From: Paraburkholderia sp. IMGN_8
GTDB lineage: Bacteria; Pseudomonadota; Gammaproteobacteria; Burkholderiales; Burkholderiaceae
Length of the DNA stretch: 64,000 bases
Reading direction: 5' to 3'
Assembly: GCF_038050405.1 (NCBI RefSeq)
Contig: NZ_CP150901.1
Location: 3,162,001-3,226,000 of the forward strand
In this document: piece by piece, positions 28,329 through 36,011 of the stretch
Numbering within the stretch: the first letter of the stretch is position 1
How the letters are laid out: each line of letters begins with the position of its first letter
The notes under the pieces: model-generated
Seen by the model: only the letters and a program-made list of their open reading frames with translations
Database searches by the model: none
What the model was told of the DNA's origin: nothing
Translations under genes and position numbers: made by a program

Positions 28329-30563
28329 TCACCAGTTGTATTTCGCGCTGGCTAGCACGGTTCGCTCGTTGCCGAATACGCAGACTGAGTACGATTGGCA
28401 ACCGCTGATGTAGTGGCGGTCGAACAGGTTTGCGACGTTCAGCGCGAAACGCCAGTCGCGGGTGCCATAGTGCAGCGCCGCGTCGTACAGCGTATAGCTC
28501 GCGACCGTCAGCGAGTTGTCCGGCGCACCCGCCAACGCGCTCTGGTAGCGGATCCCGCCACCGATCCCGAAGCCTGCGAGCGCTCCTGCGTGCCATGTCC
28601 AGTCGGTCCACAGCGACGCCATCTGGCGCGGGCGCGGAATGTCGACCGGCCAGTTGTTCAGCGACGCGTCGTTCGCCTTCACGTTCTTCACGTCCTGATA
28701 GATGTACGACGCGACGATCGACAATTCGCGCGTCACGTTTCCGACCGCGCTCAGTTCGATGCCGCGCGAACGCACCTCGCCCGTCTGCACGGAGGATGTG
28801 CCGGTCGGATCGAGATTCGTCGGCGTCGGTGTCACGACGTTTGTCTGGTTGATCTGGTAGACGGCCGCGTTCAGCATCAGGTTCTTGCCGGGCGGCTGCC
28901 AGCGCAGGCCCGCCTCGATCTGCCTGCCGCGCGTCGGCTTTGGCAGGCCGCCGCCGTACATCCTGACGCCGATGACCGGATTGAACGATGTCGAATAGCC
29001 GATGTACGGCGACAGCCCATAGTCGCCCTGGTACGTGAGGCCGACGCGGCCCGAGAACGCGCTGACATCCTGTTTCGCCTGCGTGCCGGCCTCGCGGTCG
29101 TCCTGGCGCAGGTTCACCCAATCCTCGCGGCCGCCGAGCGTCAGCGTCCAGCGATTCCATTTGACGTGGTCCTGCGCGTACACGCCGAATGTGTTTATCG
29201 CCGTGTACAGGTCGCGGTGGCCGAACGACGTCGGGCCCGAGAAGATCGCGGTCGTGACCGGCGTGTAGACTGGGTTGTAGAGGTTCAGATACGGCGCCTG
29301 CGCGAGCCACACACTCTCGGTCGTCGTCTGCCGGTTGTACTGGACGCCCAGCAGCAGCGTGTGCTCGAGCGGCCCTGTGCCGAAACGCGCCTCCGCGTTG
29401 TTGTCGATGTCGAAGCGGCTGTAGTTCAGTTGGAACAGCCCTGCGTCACGCGCGATGTCGGTCGTGCTGGCGTTGGCAAGGCCAACGCCGAAGACCGACG
29501 CATCGTCAAGCGACAGGTGCATCCAGCGCAGGTTCTGGTGCAGCGTCCAGATCGAATTCAGGTCGTGCGAAAACTGATAGCCGAGCGCCCCCTGCTTCTT
29601 GCGGTAGTGATTGAATGTCGGTTCGCCCATGTAGACGTCCGGTGACAGCGGCCCGTTCGGGTTCGGCAGAACCGTGCCCCGCGCGGGCAGGAAGTTGTAT
29701 GAAATATCACTCCAGTCTTGCAGGTAGGTCGCCGTGAGCGTTAGTGACGTGTCAGCGTTCGGCCGCCAGCGGAACGACGGCGCGAGTGCCACGCGCTGGT
29801 CCGCGTTCGGACCGGTCAGCGCATTGCCGTCGCGCGCGACGCCGACGAAGCGATACGCGTACTTGCCGTCGGCGTCGAGCTTGTCGCCGATGTCGAACAT
29901 TGTCTGCTTGCGCGCGTAGTTGCCGACCTGCACGCCAACCTCGCGCACGCGCTCGCCGTCGGCCTGCTTCGTCTGCACGTCGACGATCGCGCCCGGATCG
30001 CCGGCCCCATACAGCACCGACGTTGGCCCACGCAGCACAGTGACGCTGTCGATCATATACGGATCGACGCGCCAATTCGCGAGGGTTGTCGTATTCGGCG
30101 CTTGCAATCCGTCGACGAACAAAGTGGGAGTAAAGCCGCGCAGCGCCGCGTACCAGTCGGTGCGGCTGTCGGATCCAAACGATGAGAAGCCCGGTACGTA
30201 GCGCAGCGCCTGGTTGAGGTCGGTCGCGCCGGTCATCTCGATCTGCTGCGCAGTGACGACGTTGATCGTTTGAGGAACCTCGGTGATCGGCGTGTCGGTC
30301 TTCATGCCGGTCGCCGTGCGTTTACCGACGAGCTCGACTGATGGCACGTTCGCCACGCCTTTCACCGTGATCTCCGGCAGCGTGACGCCAGGCGCCACAT
30401 CGGCCTGTACCGCGGCGCCCTTCGCTTGCGTATCATTCGCCGGTTGCGTCGCCTGCGCGTACGCATAGCCGACAGCCGCTTCGAAAAATATCCCACCCAC
30501 AGCAACCGCGATCGCACGTCGCCCCGTGCCCATTGCCCACCCCATCTTCTGTTGCTCCATCAT
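28329..30563 (-). CDS. TonB-dependent ferric-siderophore receptor (FhuA/FpvA type)
   Basis: I start at ATG 30563 (or ATG 30560), giving about 744 residues with a signal peptide ending near GYAYAQA; longer starts run into non-coding sequence. After a short linker come a plug domain (ITEVPQTINVVTAQQIEMTGATDLNQALRYV-type region, LFVDGLQAPN, VLRGPTSVLYGAGDPGAIVD) and a 22-strand barrel with a C-terminal aromatic strand (LASAKYNW). The plug text and the CQSYSVCVFGNE segment before the end are typical of hydroxamate-type siderophore receptors. It is an orphan, with no FecI/FecR, ABC permease or biosynthesis gene nearby. I could not find a convincing Fur box in the roughly 200 bp upstream. An IS remnant begins about 330 bp upstream. 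Ligand unknown. Confidence 0.92.
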   Translation of the reverse strand: MMEQQKMGWAMGTGRRAIAVAVGGIFFEAAVGYAYAQATQPANDTQAKGAAVQADVAPGVTLPEITVKGVANVPSVELVGKRTATGMKTDTPITEVPQTINVVTAQQIEMTGATDLNQALRYVPGFSSFGSDSRTDWYAALRGFTPTLFVDGLQAPNTTTLANWRVDPYMIDSVTVLRGPTSVLYGAGDPGAIVDVQTKQADGERVREVGVQVGNYARKQTMFDIGDKLDADGKYAYRFVGVARDGNALTGPNADQRVALAPSFRWRPNADTSLTLTATYLQDWSDISYNFLPARGTVLPNPNGPLSPDVYMGEPTFNHYRKKQGALGYQFSHDLNSIWTLHQNLRWMHLSLDDASVFGVGLANASTTDIARDAGLFQLNYSRFDIDNNAEARFGTGPLEHTLLLGVQYNRQTTTESVWLAQAPYLNLYNPVYTPVTTAIFSGPTSFGHRDLYTAINTFGVYAQDHVKWNRWTLTLGGREDWVNLRQDDREAGTQAKQDVSAFSGRVGLTYQGDYGLSPYIGYSTSFNPVIGVRMYGGGLPKPTRGRQIEAGLRWQPPGKNLMLNAAVYQINQTNVVTPTPTNLDPTGTSSVQTGEVRSRGIELSAVGNVTRELSIVASYIYQDVKNVKANDASLNNWPVDIPRPRQMASLWTDWTWHAGALAGFGIGGGIRYQSALAGAPDNSLTVASYTLYDAALHYGTRDWRFALNVANLFDRHYISGCQSYSVCVFGNERTVLASAKYNW

Positions 30564-30893
30564 GCTGGGCGCCTGCTCGGCCAGCCCGTTTGTCAAAGAG
30601 CGAGAGTCATCCGGTCGCCGCCCCCCCTTTTTTTCCCGTGAACGTCGCACGCTCCAGCGGCGCGTCTCGCTCCGCTGCGTTGTGCACGAGTGTCTCGATG
30701 ATATCGGCCGAAAGTTGCACGACCTTGAAAACAACATGCCGAACAGGCTGTGACTGTCAGCCCCAGGTCGCGAACATGATCGTCGACGACGGCGGCAGAG
30801 CGACGCTGTTGCTGCCCCTCGGTTCGAAGGCCGGGTATTGTCAAGTTGTCGACCGGCAGGCGCTCGAACGCGCGGTACGTAAGGATAGGGTTT
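30564..30893. other. Non-coding segment between receptor and IS remnant
   Basis: Upstream region of the siderophore receptor. It contains a short C tract (30625-30632) but no gene and no recognisable promoter or Fur box. Confidence 0.4.
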
Positions 30894-31160
30894 TTATGCG
30901 GCAAGGCGTTCCAACATGGCAGTGCCCGTCACGCTTTCGCACGCCTCGAAGGCCTGAGTGCGCAGCGCCCGCTTCTGTTTTGCGTCGGTGTGATAGCGGC
31001 CATGCATGAAGAGATTGGCTACCTGGTCGTGGACCGAAGAGAAACGTTGCGGCTGACGCGCTGATTTGAAGCGACGCATCACCTTCTCGCGGACTCGTGT
31101 TGGCTCGTGCGAGTTCTCCGCCCGGTTGTTCAGCTCCTTTGCACAAATCCGGTCCCTGGC
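30894..31160 (-). pseudogene. C-terminal remnant of an IS6-family transposase
   Basis: The minus-strand frame ending at 30894 reads NNRAENSHEPTRVREKV, MRRFKSARQPQRFSS and VHDQVANLFMHGRYH, the conserved C-terminal end of IS6-family DDE transposases (NRAENSHQPTR-RER-M-RFKS). Only about 88 codons remain; the catalytic core and N terminus are absent and the frame is not preceded by a start. It marks the left edge of the accessory island at 31160-36011. Confidence 0.8.
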
Positions 31161-31425
31161 GTGAGCGGACTAGCAGCCCGCGAAAAGCTCAAGAAAATTG
31201 TGTTAACACAAAAACTTTTCTATCGCCGGATAGGCTTGCGCCGGTTTTTTGGCCCATTGGCCCCAAGAATGACGAGTCTGAAATTAGTCTCAATCTGGCC
31301 GTTCAGGCTCATGAGCCGGTGGATAGCGCCAAATTTCATACATTGTCAAATTTAGGACTATTCCTATCGATTGGCGATGGGTGCTGATGTCAGAGTGACC
31401 AGTTTCGGCAACTTGGCTATCTCCG

Positions 31426-32109
31426 ATGTTCACGCACCCTTCGATACCGTCCGACAAAATACTCACCCGTTACATTGCCCCGTTTGGTCTGACGGCTCTG
31501 CTAAGACCGAGCAAGGCCGGTCAACCAGTCGAGTCGCTTTGGGTCGGCGGTGAAGGCGAGTGCGGCATCGTGCTGTTTGTGTCAGCACTCGACGCGGAGA
31601 TTTATCGCCTGCACGCGCGGACCGTCGGCGAAGAGTGGGTTCGGCATCCGCTTGAGACGATCGGCTTTCAATCCACGGTTGAACACCTCGGACAGGCGTG
31701 GACCCACCTGGTATTCGCGTTCAATGCAAATGCCAGCCGGCAACTTACGCTGGATCAGTGCGGCTGCTTCCTGCACCCTTGCTTCCCCGAACGTTTCGCC
31801 CCGCTGGACACACCGTCCGAGCCGGTGACTTTTCGATTCCGGTCTCGCCTATTCGAGACGATGGAACACCACTGGACACGCATCGGTGAACCGAACTACG
31901 CGCAAACAATCAACAAACTTAACCGTTTGGGTACAACAAAGTCCGGCGCGGTCGAGCTGCGCGAGCTGGCCGAAAGAGCATTGAGTGCTGCGAGCCTTGG
32001 CCCGGTCGGTGAACCACGTCACGAACAGACTGATTGGACCGTGTTTTCTCCCGGTGCTGGTGCATGGTGTTTCGGACCGAACCAAGCGCGTCAAGGCGCG
32101 TTGCATTGA
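31426..32109 (+). CDS. Hypothetical protein upstream of PAAR genes, possible type VI effector adaptor
   Basis: A 227-residue soluble protein starting MFTHPSIPSDKILTRY. It has no signal peptide or membrane helix, and a cysteine pair in LDQCGCFLHPCFPERF. I do not recognise a domain with confidence. Its place 44 bp upstream of a PAAR gene is where DUF4123-type adaptor/chaperone proteins are commonly encoded in type VI spike loci, and its length fits, but I do not see clear DUF4123 motifs. No strong ribosome site precedes 31426, so the start may be slightly different. Function unknown; adaptor role is inference from position. Confidence 0.6.
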   Translation: MFTHPSIPSDKILTRYIAPFGLTALLRPSKAGQPVESLWVGGEGECGIVLFVSALDAEIYRLHARTVGEEWVRHPLETIGFQSTVEHLGQAWTHLVFAFNANASRQLTLDQCGCFLHPCFPERFAPLDTPSEPVTFRFRSRLFETMEHHWTRIGEPNYAQTINKLNRLGTTKSGAVELRELAERALSAASLGPVGEPRHEQTDWTVFSPGAGAWCFGPNQARQGALH

Positions 32110-32153
32110 CATTGATCCGTGGACAGCAAACAAATGACGAGGGACTGAAAGCA

Positions 32154-32678
32154 ATGCGTAGATCCATGGTCCGATACGGCGACCCGACAACAACGGGCGG
32201 TCGCGTGTTTGCGCTTGCCTCCACCATGTTTGACGACGGCAAGCGGATTGCCTTGCACGGTGAGGAAGCGACGTGCGGAAACTGCAAAGGCACGTTCAAG
32301 ATATTCGGCAGCGGGACAGAATGCACCGACAATGGCCGTGCAACGGTGCTTCACGGCGATCCAGTGATGTGTCCGTGCGGCAAGAACAAGGTTATCGCAG
32401 GCAGCGATGCTGGCTGCCATGTCGAAAGCGGCGGCTTGTCGTCTGCCAGGCGTACCAGCGATGCATCCACGGCAAGTGTCTCTTCTTTTGTTGCCGCGGC
32501 TTATGACGACCACTTCATCCTGCGGGATCGCGATGGGCGTGCACTTGCCTACAGCGCGTACGCAGTACAACGGGAAGCGGGCAACTTCGAGTATGGAGAT
32601 ACCGACGCATCAGGACACACACATCTGCTGTCATCCGTTGTGAACGCTGAATCTATCGAGATTTTTCTCGCTGGATGA
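32154..32678 (+). CDS. PAAR-domain type VI spike protein with TTR-like C-terminal extension, copy 1
   Basis: A 174-residue protein started at ATG 32154 (MRRSMVRYGDPTTTGG). Residues about 5-95 form a PAAR domain of the variant with HGE-ATCG-C-G-G-TC, GR-TVLHGDPVMCPCGKN and a closing GC near AGSDAGCHVES, expected to cap the VgrG spike and bind a metal through Cys/His. After a short linker, residues about 115-174 form a beta domain YDDHFILRDRDGRALAY, GDTDASGHTHLL and IEIFLAG, the TTR-like extension seen on some PAAR proteins. The same extension recurs in the next two genes. No core type VI genes are in this window, so this is an orphan module that must use an apparatus encoded elsewhere. Confidence 0.85.
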   Translation: MRRSMVRYGDPTTTGGRVFALASTMFDDGKRIALHGEEATCGNCKGTFKIFGSGTECTDNGRATVLHGDPVMCPCGKNKVIAGSDAGCHVESGGLSSARRTSDASTASVSSFVAAAYDDHFILRDRDGRALAYSAYAVQREAGNFEYGDTDASGHTHLLSSVVNAESIEIFLAG

Positions 32679-32698
32679 CCCCATAAGGAGACAAGACG

Positions 32699-32941
32699 GT
32701 GGGCATTTTTTACGCGGCAGTCGAAGACGATCCGCTTGATAGAACGACATCAATGGCCGGCGCTTACGACGACAGGTTCGTTTTGCGAGGTTGCAATGGG
32801 CGCACGCTTGCATACACGGCCTACGCGTTGTGCCCGGAAACCGGCACGTTCGAATACGGCGAAACAGATGGCAATGGGCATACGCATCTGCGGTCATCGG
32901 TTGCCACCGCTGAAAACATTAAGGTGTTTCTTGCAGAGTGA
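32699..32941 (+). CDS. Free-standing TTR-like domain protein
   Basis: An 80-residue protein with a GTG start at 32699 behind a strong AAGGAGA ribosome site. Residues about 20-80 are YDDRFVLRGCNGRTLAY, GETDGNGHTHLRSS and IKVFLAE, clearly paralogous to the C-terminal extensions of both flanking PAAR proteins, but no PAAR domain is present. It sits 20 bp after the first PAAR gene and 10 bp before the second. Either a truncated PAAR protein reduced to its extension or a real adaptor subunit; the intact start signal favours expression. Confidence 0.75.
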   Translation: MGIFYAAVEDDPLDRTTSMAGAYDDRFVLRGCNGRTLAYTAYALCPETGTFEYGETDGNGHTHLRSSVATAENIKVFLAE

Positions 32942-32951
32942 GGAATAGCAC

Positions 32952-33515
32952 ATGATGCGTCGAATCGCGGTTGTCGGCGACAAGCTGGAAACAGGTGGGC
33001 AAATCCTGCCCTATAGCGGTCCTGTCTTTACGATGGGCGACGCTGGACACCAGGTCGCGCTGATTGGCGGGACTGCCTGGTGCGAAGCGTGCAAGAGCAC
33101 TGGCGTGATAGCGATGGCAGGCGGCCCCCGTCGCATCGATTTTATGGGGCAGACCGCAGCCGATCGCGATATCGTTCACTGTAAATGTGCAACACCCCCG
33201 CAAATCGTAGCCCTGCTATCCGGTGAATCTTGGTGCGACGACATGGCTGAAGCGATGGGCGTTGTGACACCGGAAGCAACAGGACATGGTTTGACGACAG
33301 CACGAGCGCCCGGCATCGAGCCTCGCCTAATAGGCCGGTACGATGATCGTTTCATTGTGCGCAATTCGAACGGACAAGCGCTGGCTCGCATTCCCTATGC
33401 GGTGCAGCGGAAGAACGGCATTTTCGAGTATGGCGAAACGGATGTTGATGGGCATACGCATTTACTGGCTTCCATCGCTTCCGCCGAGAACATCAACGTT
33501 TACCTTGCAGGATAG
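32952..33515 (+). CDS. PAAR-domain type VI spike protein with TTR-like C-terminal extension, copy 2
   Basis: A 187-residue protein beginning MMRRIAVVGDKLETGGQI behind GAGGAA. Residues 3-100 form a PAAR domain (MGDAGHQVALIGGTAWCEAC, DFMGQTAADRDIVHCKC). Residues about 125-187 are the TTR-like extension (YDDRFIVRNSNGQALAR, GETDVDGHTHLL, INVYLAG). The PAAR part is only distantly similar to copy 1, while the extensions are close, which suggests the extension is the unit being exchanged. The putative effector follows 2 bp after its stop, so this protein is its likely carrier on the spike. Confidence 0.85.
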   Translation: MMRRIAVVGDKLETGGQILPYSGPVFTMGDAGHQVALIGGTAWCEACKSTGVIAMAGGPRRIDFMGQTAADRDIVHCKCATPPQIVALLSGESWCDDMAEAMGVVTPEATGHGLTTARAPGIEPRLIGRYDDRFIVRNSNGQALARIPYAVQRKNGIFEYGETDVDGHTHLLASIASAENINVYLAG

Positions 33516-33517
33516 TC

Positions 33518-34084
33518 ATGCCAGAACAGATTCACATTTCCCCGGATGGAGTAAAGTATCGATTGATCGCGACTCGAACGACCACGCCAACGACAGATTC
33601 GGAAGCGAAGGAAATTCGAGTGGAGACCGATAGCGTCGAGGTGATCGTCAGCGATTCAATGATGCGCTATTGGGGATCTCAGTTCGGTCACGTGGCGATT
33701 GTCGTTGATGGAGTAGCGTACTCGCGAGCTCATGGCGGCTATGACGCTAAAAAAACTCATGCTGAGTATGTGGCAGCACAAGAAGGCCTTCGCGATTCGG
33801 TTGGGTACGTGCTCCGAATTTCCCCGGAAGAAAAAAAGAAGATTGAAGCCGAACTGAAACGCCGTGTGGCAGCGACCAACGGCGACCCAGCACGCCACGG
33901 ATACAGCCTTCTGGATAATAGTTGTTCGTCAAACGTCGCAGACGTATTGAACCTCGTCGGAATCGTTGCCTATGATCCGCGGTGGCCCGCGTTCGGCATG
34001 GTGAGCCCCGAAGACATTGCCGTCGGACTATCACATTCCAAGCGGGTGAAGGAGAAGCGGTTCTATCCGAAAGGTGGCTCATGA
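33518..34084 (+). CDS. Putative type VI effector, papain-like (permuted NlpC/P60-type) cysteine hydrolase
   Basis: A 188-residue protein starting 2 bp after the second PAAR gene. A short N-terminal part (about 1-50) precedes a domain with H58 in WGSQFGHVAIVVDG and C136 in SLLDNSCSSNVADVL. The order His first, Cys later in an N-C-S/E-x-V helix is that of permuted papain-like families (NlpC/P60-like or LRAT-like), which include cell-wall amidases and lipid hydrolases. The next gene overlaps by 4 bp (ATGA) and encodes an exported lipoprotein, the usual position and location for an immunity protein to a periplasmic toxin. Assignment rests on motif pattern and context, with no confident family match. 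Confidence 0.6.
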   Translation: MPEQIHISPDGVKYRLIATRTTTPTTDSEAKEIRVETDSVEVIVSDSMMRYWGSQFGHVAIVVDGVAYSRAHGGYDAKKTHAEYVAAQEGLRDSVGYVLRISPEEKKKIEAELKRRVAATNGDPARHGYSLLDNSCSSNVADVLNLVGIVAYDPRWPAFGMVSPEDIAVGLSHSKRVKEKRFYPKGGS

Positions 34085-34362
34085 AAACGCTGCTGTTGGC
34101 AATTGCTATTGGAACGGAGGTCCTGATGTCAGCTTGCTCGCATAAGAATGAAGTATGGGTAGCCACGAAAAGCACTCCTGTATATGCATCCGATAGCGAT
34201 GCGGAAGACCGGGTTCTGTTCACGTTGGCTGCGGGAGATTCTTGTATCCCATTGCGAGAAGGTGTTGTCGTAAAAGCCTATCTGCACACAGAGATCCAGT
34301 GTAAGAACGGGCGTGGCTGGGTTATCGACAAACAAAACTTCGACATCAAATCAGCCGACTGA
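34081..34362 (+). CDS. SH3-like lipoprotein, candidate immunity protein
   Basis: Start at 34081 overlaps the effector stop (ATGA) and gives a 93-residue protein MKTLLLAIAIGTEVLMSACSHK with a lipobox ending at C19. The mature part (VWVATKSTPVYASDSD, LAAGDSCIPLREG, CKNGRGWVID) resembles a bacterial SH3-like fold, with two cysteines that may form a disulfide. Translational coupling to the putative effector and export to the periplasm fit an immunity role against a wall-targeting toxin. This is inference from context. Confidence 0.65.
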   Translation: MKTLLLAIAIGTEVLMSACSHKNEVWVATKSTPVYASDSDAEDRVLFTLAAGDSCIPLREGVVVKAYLHTEIQCKNGRGWVIDKQNFDIKSAD

Positions 34363-34464
34363 CTGGTCCCGCCTTCATTTCCTGCATGAAAGAGGTTGTG
34401 CAGGCGCGCTTAGGCAAATGACCGCGCTGGGATCGCGCACCATGTTCAGTTGGCGAAATCCTCA

Positions 34465-34665
34465 ATGCCAGCATATCTTTCCGCACTTGCAGACAGCGAT
34501 CTTTTTGGATCGCTGTCGTTCCTTTGCCTAGCTGTTGCGGTGGCGGGACTGTTTCGAAGAATTCGAAATTCAAAGCTGTATTTTCCTGCTGTGTTCGTGT
34601 GCCTTCTATTCATGCCCGTCATGCATGCAATAGGCTCTTATTTCCTGTCCCAACCAAGTCCGTGA
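34465..34665 (+). CDS. Small two-helix membrane protein
   Basis: A 66-residue ORF MPAYLSALADSDLFG with two hydrophobic segments (LSFLCLAVAVAGLF and YFPAVFVCLLFMPVMHAIG) separated by a basic loop RRIRNSK. A TTG at 34450 is an alternative start. Its stop overlaps the GTG start of the next tiny ORF (GTGA). It lies in the low-GC segment behind the effector pair and its layout resembles the frameshifted ORF at 34790. Function unknown; possibly an extra immunity protein left by effector exchange. Confidence 0.5.
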   Translation: MPAYLSALADSDLFGSLSFLCLAVAVAGLFRRIRNSKLYFPAVFVCLLFMPVMHAIGSYFLSQPSP

Positions 34666-34793
34666 GCGAGCTATGGCATGCGCATAAAAAACCCAACTAT
34701 ATTAAGCGGGCGGGCGCACATTCTATTAGCGGCACAGTCGCTCTGAAATTTTTCGATTTCTACCGCTGGAACTTCATGGAGTTCAATCGTTGA
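34662..34793 (+). CDS. Tiny ORF coupled to its neighbours
   Basis: A 43-codon frame with a GTG start overlapping the previous stop (GTGA) and a stop overlapping the next putative TTG start (TTGA). The product begins VSELWHAHKKPNYIKRAG and ends in an aromatic-rich tail, FYRWNFMEFNR. No family recognised. Evidence is only the chain of start-stop overlaps. Confidence 0.35.
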   Translation: MSELWHAHKKPNYIKRAGAHSISGTVALKFFDFYRWNFMEFNR

Positions 34794-35009
34794 GCGAAAA
34801 CATACAAGCACTTTTTTTCCGTACTGACGGATGACCCAAGCGGCGCGATTTGGATCATCGTCGCACTCAATTTACTAACTATAACGTGTGGAACACGCCC
34901 CAGCATCTGGCGGACAAAGGTCTTCAAGCCTTTGGTATTTGTGCAGCTATTAGTTATTCCGGCGGTTGCCGCTATCGGATTTCACTACGCCATTCGACCG
35001 CCAGCGTGA
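34790..35009 (+). pseudogene. Small two-helix membrane protein gene with a frameshift in a T7 run
   Basis: A TTG at 34790, 10 bp after GGAG and overlapping the previous stop, opens LSENIQALF and then hits a run of seven T (34812-34818). Reading on in the shifted frame gives VLTDDPSGAIWIIVALNLLT, a basic loop and LVFVQLLVIPAVAAIGFHY, a two-helix protein of about 72 residues ending at 35009. It has the same layout as the product of 34465-34665. Removing one T restores a single frame. Either a slippage-inactivated gene, a phase-variable tract or an assembly error. Confidence 0.45.
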
Positions 35010-35084
35010 CCGTTGATGATCCCTACGCGAGTGCACTCGGCAAACCGAATATCTAATGGCCTCTCACCCGAAGCAGGATGACCA

Positions 35085-35366
35085 GTGAAGAAGCGTTATC
35101 TCGCCCTTGGCTTTGTTCAATTGCTTCTGATTTTCCTATCAGGCTGGCCAAGGCGGGCTTCGTGGAAAGAGATTGATTTTGGTTCTGGAGCATGGTCCTC
35201 AGGCGCGCAGCTTTCGCTTTACTGCTTGGCCGGATGGCTCGCAACCATTGCCGTAGCAGCATGGTTTTCCGTAATTGATAAGAGGAACAGATCAATGATC
35301 GTTCTGTTCCTCGCTATCCTTCTGCCGTCGATTGAATTCTTCTTGTGGTTTGGGCTGACCTTTTGA
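35085..35366 (+). CDS. Small three-helix membrane protein
   Basis: A 93-residue ORF with a GTG start (35085) a few bases after AGGA. It has three hydrophobic segments (YLALGFVQLLLIFLSGW, LSLYCLAGWLATIAVAAWF, MIVLFLAILLPSIEFFLWFG) with an amphipathic GS-rich loop after the first. No family recognised. Low GC like its neighbours. It ends 8 bp before the recombinase remnant, which runs convergently. Confidence 0.5.
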   Translation: MKKRYLALGFVQLLLIFLSGWPRRASWKEIDFGSGAWSSGAQLSLYCLAGWLATIAVAAWFSVIDKRNRSMIVLFLAILLPSIEFFLWFGLTF

Positions 35367-35374
35367 TAGCGGCA

Positions 35375-35623
35375 TCACGCAGCGGGTGCGGCACGCTGTG
35401 GCAGCAGCCGGAACAGCGTGGATCGATGAATACCGAAGAGCACGGCGATTTCCTGCATGCTCGTGTTGCCTTCGTCCGCGAGGCGATAGATATGGTTGAA
35501 CTGCGCCGGCGTGAGCGTCGGCTTGGGGCCGAATTTCGTGCCACGCGCCTTGACCGCAGCTCGGCCGCTGCTCGTGCATTCAACGATCAGGCTGCGTTCG
35601 AACTCGGCCATGCCGCCAAAATC
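35375..35623 (-). pseudogene. C-terminal remnant of a serine recombinase (resolvase/invertase)
   Basis: The minus strand reads DFGGMAEFERSLIVE, VKARGTKFGPKPTLTPAQF, then NTSMQEIAVLFGIHRSTLFRLL. These are the end of the catalytic domain and the helix-turn-helix of Tn3-type resolvases and invertases. The N-terminal catalytic part with the active serine is missing, so it is a fragment. Confidence 0.8.
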
Positions 35624-35687
35624 GCAAGGCCAAGTGTAACGGCTTGCAATCCACGGAGCGCATGCTTGGTCGGGCATCGCCCGCTTA

Positions 35688-36011
35688 GTCGGGTAGCAGC
35701 AACGCATCGCTGCGTCGCCGCCCCCAAGAACGGAGCGTGCAACTTTCGCCGCACTCCGCTCAAGCCCTTCAAAGCCCCTGATGAGGAGCCGGTTTCGTTA
35801 CGGATAGTCCGAGACTGTGAATTTGCGCGTGGCAGGTCGGGTGAACCATGATCAGGTCTCGCGACGCGTTACCTCCGCCGTCAACACGACGGACGATGTG
35901 GTGAACGTGCCAGCCTGTGTCCTTGGTTATGGGTTGGAACCGGATCAGCAATCGATTTCCTTCATCGCTGTCCGTCCTCCTGGAACAGCCGTTCAAGGAC
36001 ACCCGGAACAC
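35688..36011 (-). mobile_element. 3' remnant of a group II intron with maturase C terminus
   Basis: On the minus strand, residues WHVHHIVRRVDGGGNASRDL and MVHPTCHAQIHSLGL (coding frame ending 35769) are the HNH-type end of a group II intron reverse transcriptase/maturase. About 40 bp downstream lies a domain V hairpin (35728-35761), then a domain VI-like hairpin and the typical intron end CTACCCGAC at 35688. The intron 5' part and most of the reverse transcriptase are absent, so it is an immobile remnant. The sequence just past the intron end forms a GGGC-GAT-GCCC hairpin, a kind of site favoured by class C introns. Confidence 0.75.
35728..35761 (-). ncRNA. Group II intron domain V
   Basis: The 34-nt minus-strand sequence begins GAGCGGAGTGCGGC, has a GAAA tetraloop and ends CACGCTCCGTTC. 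It folds into the conserved domain V hairpin with the AGC triad near the 5' end and a two-base bulge. Confidence 0.75.

Noticed and set aside
28087..29645. Long frames of about 410 codons on both strands within the siderophore receptor gene
   Set aside because: They overlap a clear full-length TonB-dependent receptor and have compositionally biased products.
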